NCBI RefSeq assembly: GCF_002770595.1
Contig: NZ_CP022986.1
Location: forward strand, 992,001 to 1,056,000
From: Chryseobacterium camelliae
GTDB lineage: Bacteria > Bacteroidota > Bacteroidia > Flavobacteriales > Weeksellaceae
Direction: 5' to 3'
DNA length: 64,000 nucleotides
Shown here: one piece after another, positions 25,644 to 35,378 of the stretch
How positions within the stretch are numbered: position 1 is the first letter of the stretch
How the letters are laid out: the number at the start of each line of letters is the position of its first letter
Made by a program: the position numbers and the translations under genes
The notes under the pieces: model-generated
What the model saw: only the letters and a program-made list of their open reading frames with translations
What the model was told of the DNA's origin: nothing
Databases searched by the model: none

Positions 25644-26949
25644 ACCCATTTATAATGTTATTGGCATCGGAATAGGGCCATTTAATCTGGGGTTAGCCGC
25701 CCTATGCGATCCCATCCCGGAATTAAAGACGCTCTTTCTTGATCAGAAAGACGGTTTTAACTGGCATCCCGGGCTGATGATCGACCATGTTACTTTACAG
25801 ACCCCATTTTTATGTGACTGTGTTTCCATGGCAGATCCTACTAACCGCTTAAGTTTACTGAATTATTTGAAAGTGACGGGAAGGCTGTACAAATTTTTTA
25901 TCCGCGAAAATTTCTTTATTCCGAGAAAAGAGTACAACCGTTACTGTCAATGGGTTATTGAACAGCTTCCTCAATGCCGGTTTTCAACCCAGGTTTTGGA
26001 TATCCGGTTTGAAGACGGCCTTTATCTGGTCACAGCAATTCATACCAAAACGAAAGAAAAAACAGTGTTCAGGACAGAACGCCTGGTTTTAGGAACCGGA
26101 ACACAGCCTCATATTCCTTCGTTCATTCCTAAGGATGATCCGCGCATCCTGCATACCGGCAGCTACCTTTACCGTAAAGAAGAGCTTCTTTCAAAAGGCC
26201 GTAAAATAGCGGTGATCGGTTCAGGGCAAAGTTCAGCAGAAGTTTTTTATGACCTTCTCCAGAACAGATCCATAGATACGGAACTCGGATGGTATTCAAG
26301 GCCGGACAGATTCTTCCCGATGGAATATTCCAAACTGACGCTGGAACTTACTTCTCCAGATTATGTTGAATATTTTTATAACAGAAATACTGAAGCAAAA
26401 AGGGCTATTTTAAGGAAGCAGCAAAGCCAGTTCAAAGGGATCAATTATGATCTCATTAATGATATTTATGATTTTATATATGATCTCAATATCGATAATG
26501 CTGACCCGAACCTTAAGATTATCCCGAACAGCCAGCTCAACCGGGTTGATAACAGCAGTGACCACCTTATCACTCTTGGATTCACCCAATTAGAGCAGGA
26601 AATCCCTTATGAACAACAAGCAGATTATCTAATTCTTGGAACCGGATATCGTTATCAGGAGCCTGCATTTTTAGAGAATATTCAATCCAGAATTAAAAGG
26701 GATGCCAATGGTCTGTTTGATGTCAACAGAAATTATTCCATAGATCATCATGGTAGGGAAATCTACGTTCTCCATGCTGAAGTCCATACTCACAGTTACA
26801 TTTCAACCGACCTTGGAATGGCTGCTTACCGCAATTCCTTTATCATTAATGATATCCTGGGAAGGGAATATTACCCTATGGAGAAAAAAATTGCTTTCCA
26901 GGATTTTGATGTAGAAAAATATGCTCAGATACCCACCACCCAAATCTAA
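25633..26949 (+). CDS. Diamine/lysine N-monooxygenase (SidA/IucD family)
   Basis: Flavin N-hydroxylase of 438 residues that makes the N-OH group of the hydroxamate. FAD site near the N-terminus, IGIGIGPFNLGLAAL; substrate-side loop WHPGLMIDHVTLQTPF; NADPH site AVIGSGQSSAEVFYDL (about residues 192-207); and the late LILGTGYRYQEP motif. All are in family order and the length is normal. Position between the two NIS synthetases fits hydroxylation of cadaverine or hydroxycadaverine as in desferrioxamine DesB. Overlap with the upstream gene implies coupled translation. Confidence 0.93.
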   Translation: MNHEPIYNVIGIGIGPFNLGLAALCDPIPELKTLFLDQKDGFNWHPGLMIDHVTLQTPFLCDCVSMADPTNRLSLLNYLKVTGRLYKFFIRENFFIPRKEYNRYCQWVIEQLPQCRFSTQVLDIRFEDGLYLVTAIHTKTKEKTVFRTERLVLGTGTQPHIPSFIPKDDPRILHTGSYLYRKEELLSKGRKIAVIGSGQSSAEVFYDLLQNRSIDTELGWYSRPDRFFPMEYSKLTLELTSPDYVEYFYNRNTEAKRAILRKQQSQFKGINYDLINDIYDFIYDLNIDNADPNLKIIPNSQLNRVDNSSDHLITLGFTQLEQEIPYEQQADYLILGTGYRYQEPAFLENIQSRIKRDANGLFDVNRNYSIDHHGREIYVLHAEVHTHSYISTDLGMAAYRNSFIINDILGREYYPMEKKIAFQDFDVEKYAQIPTTQI

Positions 26950-26956
26950 CAGAACA

Positions 26957-28768
26957 ATGAATACTACCCTAAAAAACACCATAAGCAAAGAAAACTGGCA
27001 ACAGGCCAATAGAAGTTTAATGGCAAAAACAATTGCAGAACTCATGCATGAAGAACTTCTGAAACCCGTCTTTTCCTACGAGGATGAAGCCGGATATTCT
27101 GTTTTTACCATAGCAACAGGTTTTGAAAATATCAGCTACCGCTTCAGAGGACAGGAAAGAATGATGGATTATTGGCATATTGATAAAGACAGCATTACAA
27201 AAACTGAAAACGGAGACCCAGACTCTGTCATTGAAGTAACTGATTTCTTCAGAGAAATGCAGGCCGTATTTGACCTTGACCCGAATACGCTAGCCAGGTA
27301 TACAGAAGAACTGCTCCATACTTTATACTGTGATGCTTTGATTTTATCCAGAGGGATCATTTCGTCAAGAGACCTGGCAGTGGCCGATTACCAGACGGTT
27401 GAGCACAGTATGACAGGACATCCGTGGGTGATCGTCAACAAAAGCAGGCTTGGATTTTCGCCCCGTGATTTGAAAACCTTTGCTCCTGAAGCCCGGGAAA
27501 ACCTGAAGGTCATCTGGCTGGCTTCACATCGCAGCAGAGCAACATTCCAGGCACTGGAACATATCGACAGAGAAGAATTCTATCGTTCGGAGATCGGCGA
27601 TGATTTATACAAAAGCTTCGCGAAAAAACTGGCTGATGAGGGAAGAATCGTTGATGATTATCTTTTCATTCCTGTCCATCCCTGGCAATGGGAGCATAAG
27701 CTCCAGGTCCAGTTTGCGGGAGATATCGCCTCCGGACTTCTGGTTAATCTCGGTGAAGGAAATGATGTTTACAGCCCGCAGCAAAGTATCCGTACCTTGT
27801 TCAATACAGACCATCCTGAAAAAAGATACCTGAAAACTGCCGTTTCTATTCTGAGTACCGGAAATATCAGAGGACTGTCTCCCAGACAGATGAAAATAGC
27901 GCCGTCCATTACGGACTGGGTGAAAAGCCTGATCAGAGATGATGCGTATCTTAAAGCCAGAGGAACTATATTTTTAGGAGAGGAAGCTTCAGTCACGTAC
28001 CTGCATCCGCAATATGCATCCATAGATCAGGTACCGTATCAGTATAATGAGTTTCTTGGGGCTTTATGGCGTGAGAGCGCTGAAAATTACCTTCAAGAAG
28101 ATGAAGAAATGGTCACGATGGCCTCGCTGCTGTATGTAGATGATCACGGGATCCCTTTGGTACAGGCTTTTGCTGAAAAAGCAGAAATAAGTATTCAGGA
28201 ATGGCTGAAAAGCTATCTTGACGCTTACCTTACTCCCCTGCTTCATATCTATTACACCCATTCACTCTGTGTCACTCCGCATGGGGAGAACATTATGATT
28301 GTCCTGAAAAACGGGATCCCGCATAGGATCGTCATCAAAGATTTCGTAGATGACATCGTGCTTACCAAAGAAGCCAGGGAAAAGCTTCCCGCGCACCTTG
28401 CCGACGGGCTTATCCAGTCTTCTAATAAAGACAATATACCGCTTTTTATCTTACTGGGGGTTTTTGATGCTTTCTTCAGATACCTTTCAGACATACTCCA
28501 TACCTATTCCCATGTGAAAGAGCAGACTTTCTGGACGCTTGTTCACCATTGTGTGGAACAGTATAAAGCAGAAAATGCCCACCTGCAGGAACGGTATGAA
28601 AAATATGACCTGTATGTCCCTGAGTTCAAAAGGTTTTACATCAATAGCCTCCGACTGAAAAACAACGGTTACAGCGAAAATAAGGCATTTGCCATCCCAA
28701 GGAAAGACGGCGCACTGTCGAATCCTCTATATCAGATTGCCAATAAAAACCCGGTGTCTGTACTATGA
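26957..28768 (+). CDS. IucA/IucC family siderophore synthetase, type C-like
   Basis: Second NIS synthetase, 603 residues. I chose the ATG at 26957, seven bases after the previous stop, because the 12 in-frame residues upstream overlap the hydroxylase gene and do not look like family sequence. The first motif is TGHPWVIVNKSRLGFS, the GHPxxxNKxRxGF form found in DesD/AlcC-like enzymes that use a pre-made monoamide. Others are PVHPWQWEHKL, QSIRTLFNTD and TPHGENIMIVLKNGIPHRI. It should add the second arm to the citryl intermediate made by the fused synthetase. Its stop overlaps the exporter start (ATGA). Confidence 0.93.
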   Translation: MNTTLKNTISKENWQQANRSLMAKTIAELMHEELLKPVFSYEDEAGYSVFTIATGFENISYRFRGQERMMDYWHIDKDSITKTENGDPDSVIEVTDFFREMQAVFDLDPNTLARYTEELLHTLYCDALILSRGIISSRDLAVADYQTVEHSMTGHPWVIVNKSRLGFSPRDLKTFAPEARENLKVIWLASHRSRATFQALEHIDREEFYRSEIGDDLYKSFAKKLADEGRIVDDYLFIPVHPWQWEHKLQVQFAGDIASGLLVNLGEGNDVYSPQQSIRTLFNTDHPEKRYLKTAVSILSTGNIRGLSPRQMKIAPSITDWVKSLIRDDAYLKARGTIFLGEEASVTYLHPQYASIDQVPYQYNEFLGALWRESAENYLQEDEEMVTMASLLYVDDHGIPLVQAFAEKAEISIQEWLKSYLDAYLTPLLHIYYTHSLCVTPHGENIMIVLKNGIPHRIVIKDFVDDIVLTKEAREKLPAHLADGLIQSSNKDNIPLFILLGVFDAFFRYLSDILHTYSHVKEQTFWTLVHHCVEQYKAENAHLQERYEKYDLYVPEFKRFYINSLRLKNNGYSENKAFAIPRKDGALSNPLYQIANKNPVSVL

Positions 28769-30168
28769 GGAAATTCCTTAACATCCTAAAAGAAGGATCG
28801 GTTTTTACTTACGGGGCTCTGGCCGGGAAAAGAACTGAGCTGACCTCCGGAAGTATCAATCGTTCCCTCTTTAGTCTGGCAATTCCCATGATGATGGAAC
28901 TGGTTATGGAGTCCGTATTCGTGAGCGTTAACCTTTTGATCATCGCTAAATTGGGCGATAAAGTCCTTGGGCTGGTCGGAATTACGGACAGCTACATCAA
29001 TTTTGCGTATGCCATTGCCGTAGGTATCGGTATTGCAGCAGCAACCTTAACCGCAAGAAGAGCGGGTGAAAAAGACCATGAAGGAATGGCAGGAACAGCA
29101 CAATATATCATTGTACTGGCTTTGTTTTTTGCCGTTTTGATCGGTGGGCTGTCATGTTTATTCTCGTCTGATATTGTGAATTTTCTGGGATTAAACAGCA
29201 ACAGCGTACCTGACGGATTGTTGTTTTCAAAGTTGGTTTTCCTGAGCATAGGGCTTATCATTATCCGGCTTTCTGTTAATGGACTGTTCCGTGGAGCAGG
29301 TGATGCAGACATTGCCATGAAATCTCTCTGGATCTGCCATATTTCCAATATCGTCTTTGCCGTTGTCCTTGTTTTCGGGCTGGGCTTTATACCAGCTTTC
29401 GGATTGATGGGGCTGGCTTATGCTGCCTTGCTGTCCAGATTCATTGGTGTTTTGTATCAGGTATACATCTTCCTGTCAGGAAAGACCAGTATCCGCATTA
29501 TGACTCCTTTTCAATGGGATTTTCCTTTGATGAAGAAGATTATGAAAATTGCTTTCGGAGGGCTGGTACAATACATCATCCCTACATCAAGCTGGCTGAT
29601 TATGGTTAAAATCATTGCCACTTTCGGGACCACCGCTCTTGCCGGATACATCATTGCCCAGCGCATTGCTTCAGTGGCAACAATGCCTGCCTGGGGAATC
29701 GGGAATGCAGCGGGTATTCTTACCGGGCAGAATTTAGGCGCCGGGAATTCAGAACGGGCGGAAAAAACCGTTTGGCGTGCAGGAACCATCAACATGACGT
29801 ATCTGATTGCCGTAGCCTTATTCTGGCAGGTTGCTGCCGGATATGTAGTACAGTTCTTTACTACAGAAACGGAAGTGGCCGGATATGCCGTACAATATAT
29901 TCACGTGGTTTCCATGGCTTACCTGCTGTTGGGTTTTACCATGGTGATCAGCCGCGCATTGAATGCTGCCGGAAATATTATGCAGGTAACCCTGCTCTAC
30001 ATCATCATGTTTTATGTCATTCAGCTTCCTATGGCTTATATCCTGGGTGTAAGGCTGCAATGGGAACTGAAAGGAATCTTTGCCGCCATCGTTTCTTCGG
30101 AGATTGTACTGGCTGTATTATTCCTGATGATTTTTAGAAACGGAAAATGGAAAACTATAAAAATATAA
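28765..30168 (+). CDS. MATE family exporter, probable siderophore export
   Basis: Inner-membrane antiporter of 467 residues with about 12 hydrophobic helices. Typical MATE sections are SLAIPMMMELVMES near residue 40, FRGAGDADIAMKS, and the second-half copy AWGIGNAAGILTGQNLGAGN. The location within the synthetase operon, overlapping the second NIS gene by four bases, points to secretion of the finished siderophore. An initial 30-residue cytoplasmic extension precedes the first helix. Substrate is inferred from position only. Confidence 0.88.
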   Translation: MRKFLNILKEGSVFTYGALAGKRTELTSGSINRSLFSLAIPMMMELVMESVFVSVNLLIIAKLGDKVLGLVGITDSYINFAYAIAVGIGIAAATLTARRAGEKDHEGMAGTAQYIIVLALFFAVLIGGLSCLFSSDIVNFLGLNSNSVPDGLLFSKLVFLSIGLIIIRLSVNGLFRGAGDADIAMKSLWICHISNIVFAVVLVFGLGFIPAFGLMGLAYAALLSRFIGVLYQVYIFLSGKTSIRIMTPFQWDFPLMKKIMKIAFGGLVQYIIPTSSWLIMVKIIATFGTTALAGYIIAQRIASVATMPAWGIGNAAGILTGQNLGAGNSERAEKTVWRAGTINMTYLIAVALFWQVAAGYVVQFFTTETEVAGYAVQYIHVVSMAYLLLGFTMVISRALNAAGNIMQVTLLYIIMFYVIQLPMAYILGVRLQWELKGIFAAIVSSEIVLAVLFLMIFRNGKWKTIKI

Positions 30169-30169
30169 T

Positions 30170-30415
30170 ATGAATACCACAGAAGAATTTTATGACCTTA
30201 TCGCGACTGCTATCGCAGTAAAAAAAGAAGTAATCACTGAAGACCTTACCTATCAGGGAATCCCGGAATGGGATTCTATGTCGCACCTCCTTATTGTAGA
30301 AGCTTTAGAGCAATATTATCAGGTTAAGTTTGACTTTAATGACATTATGGAAATGGGCACTGTAGGAAAGATCCGTGAAAAAATGAAAAAATACGAAGTC
30401 TTCGTAGAAAATTAA
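30170..30415 (+). CDS. Acyl carrier protein within the siderophore operon
   Basis: Free-standing carrier protein of 81 residues. The phosphopantetheine site is Ser36 in GIPEWDSMSHLLIVEAL, followed by the acidic second helix VKFDFNDIMEMGTVGKI typical of type II ACPs. It begins two bases after the exporter stop and ends four bases before the adenylating ligase, so the two work together. NIS pathways normally do not need a carrier protein. Possible roles are to hold an activated dicarboxylic acid for the acyltransferase domain, to hold a fatty acyl tail, or to hold an amino acid for hydroxylation. Only the carrier function itself is directly supported. Confidence 0.88.
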   Translation: MNTTEEFYDLIATAIAVKKEVITEDLTYQGIPEWDSMSHLLIVEALEQYYQVKFDFNDIMEMGTVGKIREKMKKYEVFVEN

Positions 30416-30419
30416 TATC

Positions 30420-31808
30420 ATGAAAATTTTAGAAAACATCATTGCCAATACAAGCCTCCTGTTTACGGAGGCTTCCAGCGGCAGGACCATTCCCGTAGGA
30501 AAGCTGTACCGGTCTTTGGGACTCAACCCCGTAGAAAAAGGGCTGCTGTTCCTCTATAATGACAATTTGCTGCACAGCATCGAAACACTGCTTAACTTTT
30601 ACGGGACGGCACATACCATTGCTCTGCTGGGACAAAAACTACATCCGGATTTTAAAAACCGGCTGGAGGGTGAATACCTTCCGAAATACATCTTTGATCC
30701 TCAAAGACATGACATTGAGGGGTACACGCTGAAAGAATTTTCAGATACGATTAAGATCTTTATGAAGGACGATTACAGGCATGAAACTAAAATTAATCCT
30801 GAAATTAAAATCCTCCTGAGCACTTCCGGAACAACGGGGACACCGAAACTGGTGAAGCTGTCAGATGAAGGTCTCTATCAGAATGCATTAAGCATTCTTG
30901 AATATATGCCGATCCTTGAATCTGATGTCGTTCCTTTGAATGTTCCCATCAATTTTGTGTATGGTTTCTCCATATTGACCACAAATTGCATGCGTGCCGG
31001 AAGAATCGTATGCTGTGATAAAGACATCATGCAGAAAGAGTTTTGGGAAGACATGGACCGATATGGCTACAGCACTTTAGGCGGGGTCCCCTATCTGTAT
31101 GAAAACCTGAACAGAATTGGATTTTTCAGGAAAGATTCTTCGAGCTTACGATATTTAACCCATACAGGCGGCACCATCAATAACGAGCTCAGAAAAATCA
31201 TTTTCTCCTATTGTAAGGAATACAATAAGGAATTCTTTGCTCAATATGGACAGACCGAAGCCGGAGGAAGAATGGCGTATCTATCTACTCAGGGGCTTTT
31301 AAATGAAGAGACCTCTATCGGGGTTCCGGTAAAGGGCGGAAATTTCACGATTGACGAAGAAACGGAAGAGCTGATTTTCTCTCATTCCAGTATTTTCGGA
31401 GGATATGCCGGTACGCTGGAGGACCTTGCGGATTATGATCAGAAACCTGTGCTGCGCACCGGAGATACAGCCCGGGAGGATCAGGATGGGATCTACTACA
31501 TTACGGGAAGGATCAAGCGCATTATCAAACTTTTCGGCATACGTCTTAACCTTGATGAGGTTGAATTTATCCTTAAAAATGAACTGCAGGGAAGCACCTT
31601 TGCCTGCCTGAATGACAGGGATAAAAAAATTGTGGTGATGTATGATCATAAGGAAACAGATCCGCAGGCCATTAAAGATACCATCAAAAATAAACTGCAC
31701 ATCCATCCGCAATATGTACAGACAGAGTATATTGAATCATTCCCATTATCGCAGAACGGTAAAATCAACTACCCCCTTTTACAAAACCTACAACATGAAA
31801 ATCCTTAA
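30420..31808 (+). CDS. AMP-dependent acyl/aryl ligase paired with the carrier protein
   Basis: Adenylate-forming enzyme of 462 residues. Motifs in order: LLSTSGTTGTPKLVKLS (ATP loop, about 136-152), AQYGQTEAGGRMAYL, RTGDTAREDQDGIYYITGR and IKRIIKLFGIRLNLDEVE, and the catalytic Lys in SQNGKINYPLL near the C-terminus. The size is slightly shorter than a typical acyl-CoA ligase and fits ligases that load a separate carrier. No specificity code can be read with confidence. The best guess is loading of the acid arm (for example fumarate or succinate) on the neighbouring ACP. Its 3' end overlaps the receptor gene by 14 bases. Confidence 0.88.
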   Translation: MKILENIIANTSLLFTEASSGRTIPVGKLYRSLGLNPVEKGLLFLYNDNLLHSIETLLNFYGTAHTIALLGQKLHPDFKNRLEGEYLPKYIFDPQRHDIEGYTLKEFSDTIKIFMKDDYRHETKINPEIKILLSTSGTTGTPKLVKLSDEGLYQNALSILEYMPILESDVVPLNVPINFVYGFSILTTNCMRAGRIVCCDKDIMQKEFWEDMDRYGYSTLGGVPYLYENLNRIGFFRKDSSSLRYLTHTGGTINNELRKIIFSYCKEYNKEFFAQYGQTEAGGRMAYLSTQGLLNEETSIGVPVKGGNFTIDEETEELIFSHSSIFGGYAGTLEDLADYDQKPVLRTGDTAREDQDGIYYITGRIKRIIKLFGIRLNLDEVEFILKNELQGSTFACLNDRDKKIVVMYDHKETDPQAIKDTIKNKLHIHPQYVQTEYIESFPLSQNGKINYPLLQNLQHENP

Positions 31809-34212
31809 AATTATTGTATTCTTTTTCATATGGGCCATGTGTCCACATAACCTTTCAGCACAGCAAACCGACCGTATTTATGGTAAAGTAATGTTGTCTG
31901 AGCAGGTACCGGTTAAAAATGCCATTTTAAGACTTATCAATACTTCATACCAGGCAAAAACCAATCATTCAGGGGAATACCATTTTGATAATGTAGAGCC
32001 CGGTAATTATATGCTACAGGTTGTCCTCAATGATATTGAATTGATGCGTCAGACGATTACGGTTGAAAAAGATCAGGAAGAGATCGCACCCATTTATGTA
32101 TCGGAAAAAAATAACCTTATTGAAGGCATTACCATCTACGGCTTCAGCAGGAACAAATTCCTGGATAAAGACAGTACATCGGTTTCTAAAATGCCCCTGA
32201 AAAACCTTGAAAATCCTCAGGCTTATACGAGTATCAATCAGCAGCTGATGAAAGAACAGCTTACGTACGATGTTTCGGAGGTACTGAAAAATGTCCCGGG
32301 AATGATCAAAATGCAGGGAAGCCCGGGAAGGGGGTCAGGAGACGGCAGCTTTTATTACAGCCTCCGGGGTTTTCCCACCAGAGTTTCTATGGTAGACGGA
32401 GTGCCTGCCAATACCAACGGGGAAATAGATCCTTCGGATATTGAGCGTATCGAAGTGATCAAAGGGCCATCCGGTACTTTATACGGAGGTGCGGTAACTT
32501 CTTTCGGCGGGCTGATCAATGTCGTAACCAAAAAGCCTAAAGACTATTTCGGCGGAGAAGTTTCATACCTAATGGGAAGTTACAATCTGAACAGAGTAAC
32601 AGCCGATGTGTACGGACCTGTTACAGATTCCAGGAAAACTTTATTCCGGCTGAATGCTGCTTATCAGTATCAGAACGGGTTCAGGGATTCAGAATTCAGA
32701 AAATCACTGTTTGTGGCTCCTACGTTAAGCTATGAGGTGAATGACCGGTTGAAATTTGATTTAGGTGCGCAGATCTACAATTATGAGGGAACCAATACGC
32801 CTATTATTTTCCTTCCCAGGACCAGAGCTTATTTTGCGCATAATCCGGATGAGCTGGGATTCGACTGGAAAAAATCCTATTCCAATAATGACATCACGTT
32901 AAAAGCTCCGTCAATCAATGTAAAAGCTGAAGCCAATTATAAAATTTCCAGTCGTTGGAATTCCCAAACGCTGATTTCAAGGAACTACAGAAAAACGGAG
33001 GGACTCTACCAGTACCAGTTCATCAGGGGAAATACCAGCGATGCCATGCTGGAGCGCAACCTGCAATGGCAGAACTCAGAGGCTTCCTCTACCAGTATCC
33101 AGCAGAACTTTAACGGAGAATTCAACATCGGAAAAATCAGAAATAAAGTGCTGTTAGGACTGGACTTCCTCAACCAGTCGCTGAATAATAACCACTCCCC
33201 TATTGTTGCCTATGATAACATCAATGGACAGACTTTACAGGGGTATGCAAACATTTCCCGGGATTTGGTTCTCCAGAAGATCCAAACCTCTGCAGCGCCC
33301 CTGGTAAGGAACAATACTTCTTCCAATCTCTACGGAGCCTATATTTCAAACGTAACGTATATTACCGACCGTTTAATTACCCTTTTAAGCGTACGCATGG
33401 ATCATTATGAAAGCAAAGGACAGCTTAATTTTAATACGAACATCCGTACCGGAGAATTTAAACAGACAGCCTGGTCTCCAAAATTGGGATTGGTGTATCA
33501 GATTATCAAAGACCATTTATCTGCTTATGGAAATTATATGAATGGTTTTAGCTATGTAGCACCTGTAACCCAGCAGCTGCCTGATTACAGCGGAGATATG
33601 AAGCCATTAATGGCCAATCAATGGGAATTAGGCGTGAAAGGGAACTTTTGGAGGAATAAAATTAATTTTACCATCGGGTACTATGATATCCTGGTTGACA
33701 ATGTACAGAGAGGAGCCGGGGTCATCCGTGACGGAAAAGAATACAACATTACGGTTCAGGACGGAAAACAAAGGAGCAAAGGCATTGAGATAGAAACCAT
33801 GATGAATCCTTTTCAGGGGCTCAATATCGTGGCCGGATATGCTTATAATGACAGCAAGTGGGAAAAGGCTGATGCTAATGTGGAAGGGCTCCGCCCGGAA
33901 TCCGCAGGTCCGGCCCATGTGTTTAATTCCTGGATCAGTTATATTCTTCCTATAGAAGGGCTGAAAGGATTAGGGGTAGGCTTCGGGGTCAACCGGGTAG
34001 GTAAACAGATTACCGGAAATAAAGTGGTTACCGGTCAGTTTGTTTTTCCTGCCTACACTTTAATCAATGCTTCAGTTTCACTTGAAAAGGAAAGGTACAG
34101 GATCGGATTTAAAATGAATAACCTGGGGAATGCACAGTATTTTGCCGGCCAGGGAGTGGTGGTAGCCCAGATGCCCCGGAATTTTGTAGCAGAAGTAAGT
34201 CTTAAATTTTAA
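31795..34212 (+). CDS. TonB-dependent siderophore receptor
   Basis: Outer-membrane receptor of 805 residues. I use the ATG at 31795, which gives a signal peptide (MKILKIIVFFFIWAMCPHNLSAQ); the longer in-frame extension lies inside the ligase gene. Next is a carboxypeptidase-regulatory-like beta-sandwich (about 28-105), usual in Bacteroidota receptors. The plug has VLKNVPGMIKMQGSPGRG, DGVPANTNGEIDPSD and ERIEVIKGPSGTLYGG, followed by the 22-strand barrel. The chain ends VAEVSLKF with the C-terminal Phe. Located directly after the biosynthetic genes, it should import the ferric form of the same siderophore. The stop codon shares one base with the next start. Confidence 0.94.
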   Translation: MKILKIIVFFFIWAMCPHNLSAQQTDRIYGKVMLSEQVPVKNAILRLINTSYQAKTNHSGEYHFDNVEPGNYMLQVVLNDIELMRQTITVEKDQEEIAPIYVSEKNNLIEGITIYGFSRNKFLDKDSTSVSKMPLKNLENPQAYTSINQQLMKEQLTYDVSEVLKNVPGMIKMQGSPGRGSGDGSFYYSLRGFPTRVSMVDGVPANTNGEIDPSDIERIEVIKGPSGTLYGGAVTSFGGLINVVTKKPKDYFGGEVSYLMGSYNLNRVTADVYGPVTDSRKTLFRLNAAYQYQNGFRDSEFRKSLFVAPTLSYEVNDRLKFDLGAQIYNYEGTNTPIIFLPRTRAYFAHNPDELGFDWKKSYSNNDITLKAPSINVKAEANYKISSRWNSQTLISRNYRKTEGLYQYQFIRGNTSDAMLERNLQWQNSEASSTSIQQNFNGEFNIGKIRNKVLLGLDFLNQSLNNNHSPIVAYDNINGQTLQGYANISRDLVLQKIQTSAAPLVRNNTSSNLYGAYISNVTYITDRLITLLSVRMDHYESKGQLNFNTNIRTGEFKQTAWSPKLGLVYQIIKDHLSAYGNYMNGFSYVAPVTQQLPDYSGDMKPLMANQWELGVKGNFWRNKINFTIGYYDILVDNVQRGAGVIRDGKEYNITVQDGKQRSKGIEIETMMNPFQGLNIVAGYAYNDSKWEKADANVEGLRPESAGPAHVFNSWISYILPIEGLKGLGVGFGVNRVGKQITGNKVVTGQFVFPAYTLINASVSLEKERYRIGFKMNNLGNAQYFAGQGVVVAQMPRNFVAEVSLKF

Positions 34213-35378
34213 TGATGAAACTGAAACTAAGAAAGATTGCATATCAGTTACATGTATGGCTCGGACTCACGTCCGGGCTTATCATTGTTATCTTGGCAGC
34301 AACAGGATGTATCCTGGCTTTTGAAGATGAGCTGAAACCACTCATCCATCCCCGGAGGTATTTTGTGGAACAAACAGGAAGCGAAAAATTACCTCTTTCA
34401 GAGCTTAGCCTCAGGGCAGAAAAAGCACTCCCAGACAGCCTTACCATAAAAAGGGTTCAAATCTCCTCAGACCCTTCCAGGACCTATGTTTTCCGTACTT
34501 TGAAAATGAATAATGATGCGGCTACCTTTTGGGGAACATATATCTATTATTACAGAGTATATGTGGATCCCTACTCCGGGCAAGTCCGTGAGGTGGAAGA
34601 TGCTAAAAAAGATTTTTTTGAAATTGTGCTCAATCTTCACCGGAGGCTTTTATTAGGAGAAAAAACAGGAAAAACGATTACAGGATATTCTACCCTTATT
34701 TTGATGATCATATTACTTTCCGGACTTGTAATCTGGTATCCAAGGAAAATGAGCAGGGCGATGCTAAAAGGGATGTTTTTCATCAAAACATCCGCCAACT
34801 GGAAAAGAATCACTTATGATGTTCACAATGTTTTAGGGTTCTATGCGGTCATCCCATTATTATTCATCTGTTACTCGGCACTGATATGGAGCTTTAAAGA
34901 TGTTGATCAATGGGTGAAAAATACCTTGAACGGAGGTATTGCCAAAGAAAAAAAAGCGGAAAGTAAAGTCCCTGAAGGAACATTTACCCGTCAGAAAGAC
35001 ATTTTAGACCTGGTAGGTAACAGAGTGCTCAAAGATCTTCACGGCAGGAAATCAGCGCTGATCAGTTTTCCGAGGAGCGAAGAAGGAACATACTATACTG
35101 AACTTACCACAGACAACAGGTACTATCGGAATATCAATTATAATTCCGACCAATATTCAGGAAAAGTCTTACAATATCGGTCCTATAAAGATCAAAAGGG
35201 ATCCGGCTCAGCATTAAGGGAGAGAAACTACGACTTACATACAGGAAGCATTCTCGGGACTCCGGGCAGGCTGATCTATTTTTTAGCAGCAATCATCGCA
35301 ACATCCCTACCCGTCACAGGTTTTATCATGTACCTGAACAAAAAGAAAAAGAAGCCTAAGAAGAAATCCAAAAGTTAA
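34212..35378 (+). CDS. PepSY-type membrane protein, possible ferric-siderophore reductase
   Basis: Inner-membrane protein of 388 residues in the PepSY-associated TM family (PiuB/FpvG-like). Helices are seen at about 16-36 (HVWLGLTSGLIIVILAATG), 152-172, 205-225 and 350-370. The histidines of HVWLG, LNLHRRLLLG, YDVHNVLG and YDLHTGSILG are the conserved ones that could bind haem. A lysine-rich tail closes the protein. Family members next to siderophore receptors are thought to help reduce Fe(III) in the periplasm. It is the last gene of the operon; no clear terminator follows. Confidence 0.88.
   Translation: MMKLKLRKIAYQLHVWLGLTSGLIIVILAATGCILAFEDELKPLIHPRRYFVEQTGSEKLPLSELSLRAEKALPDSLTIKRVQISSDPSRTYVFRTLKMNNDAATFWGTYIYYYRVYVDPYSGQVREVEDAKKDFFEIVLNLHRRLLLGEKTGKTITGYSTLILMIILLSGLVIWYPRKMSRAMLKGMFFIKTSANWKRITYDVHNVLGFYAVIPLLFICYSALIWSFKDVDQWVKNTLNGGIAKEKKAESKVPEGTFTRQKDILDLVGNRVLKDLHGRKSALISFPRSEEGTYYTELTTDNRYYRNINYNSDQYSGKVLQYRSYKDQKGSGSALRERNYDLHTGSILGTPGRLIYFLAAIIATSLPVTGFIMYLNKKKKKPKKKSKS

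Noticed and set aside
31642..31794. Upstream extension of the TonB receptor
   Set aside because: The extra 51 residues lie inside the ligase gene, and the later ATG gives a perfect signal peptide.
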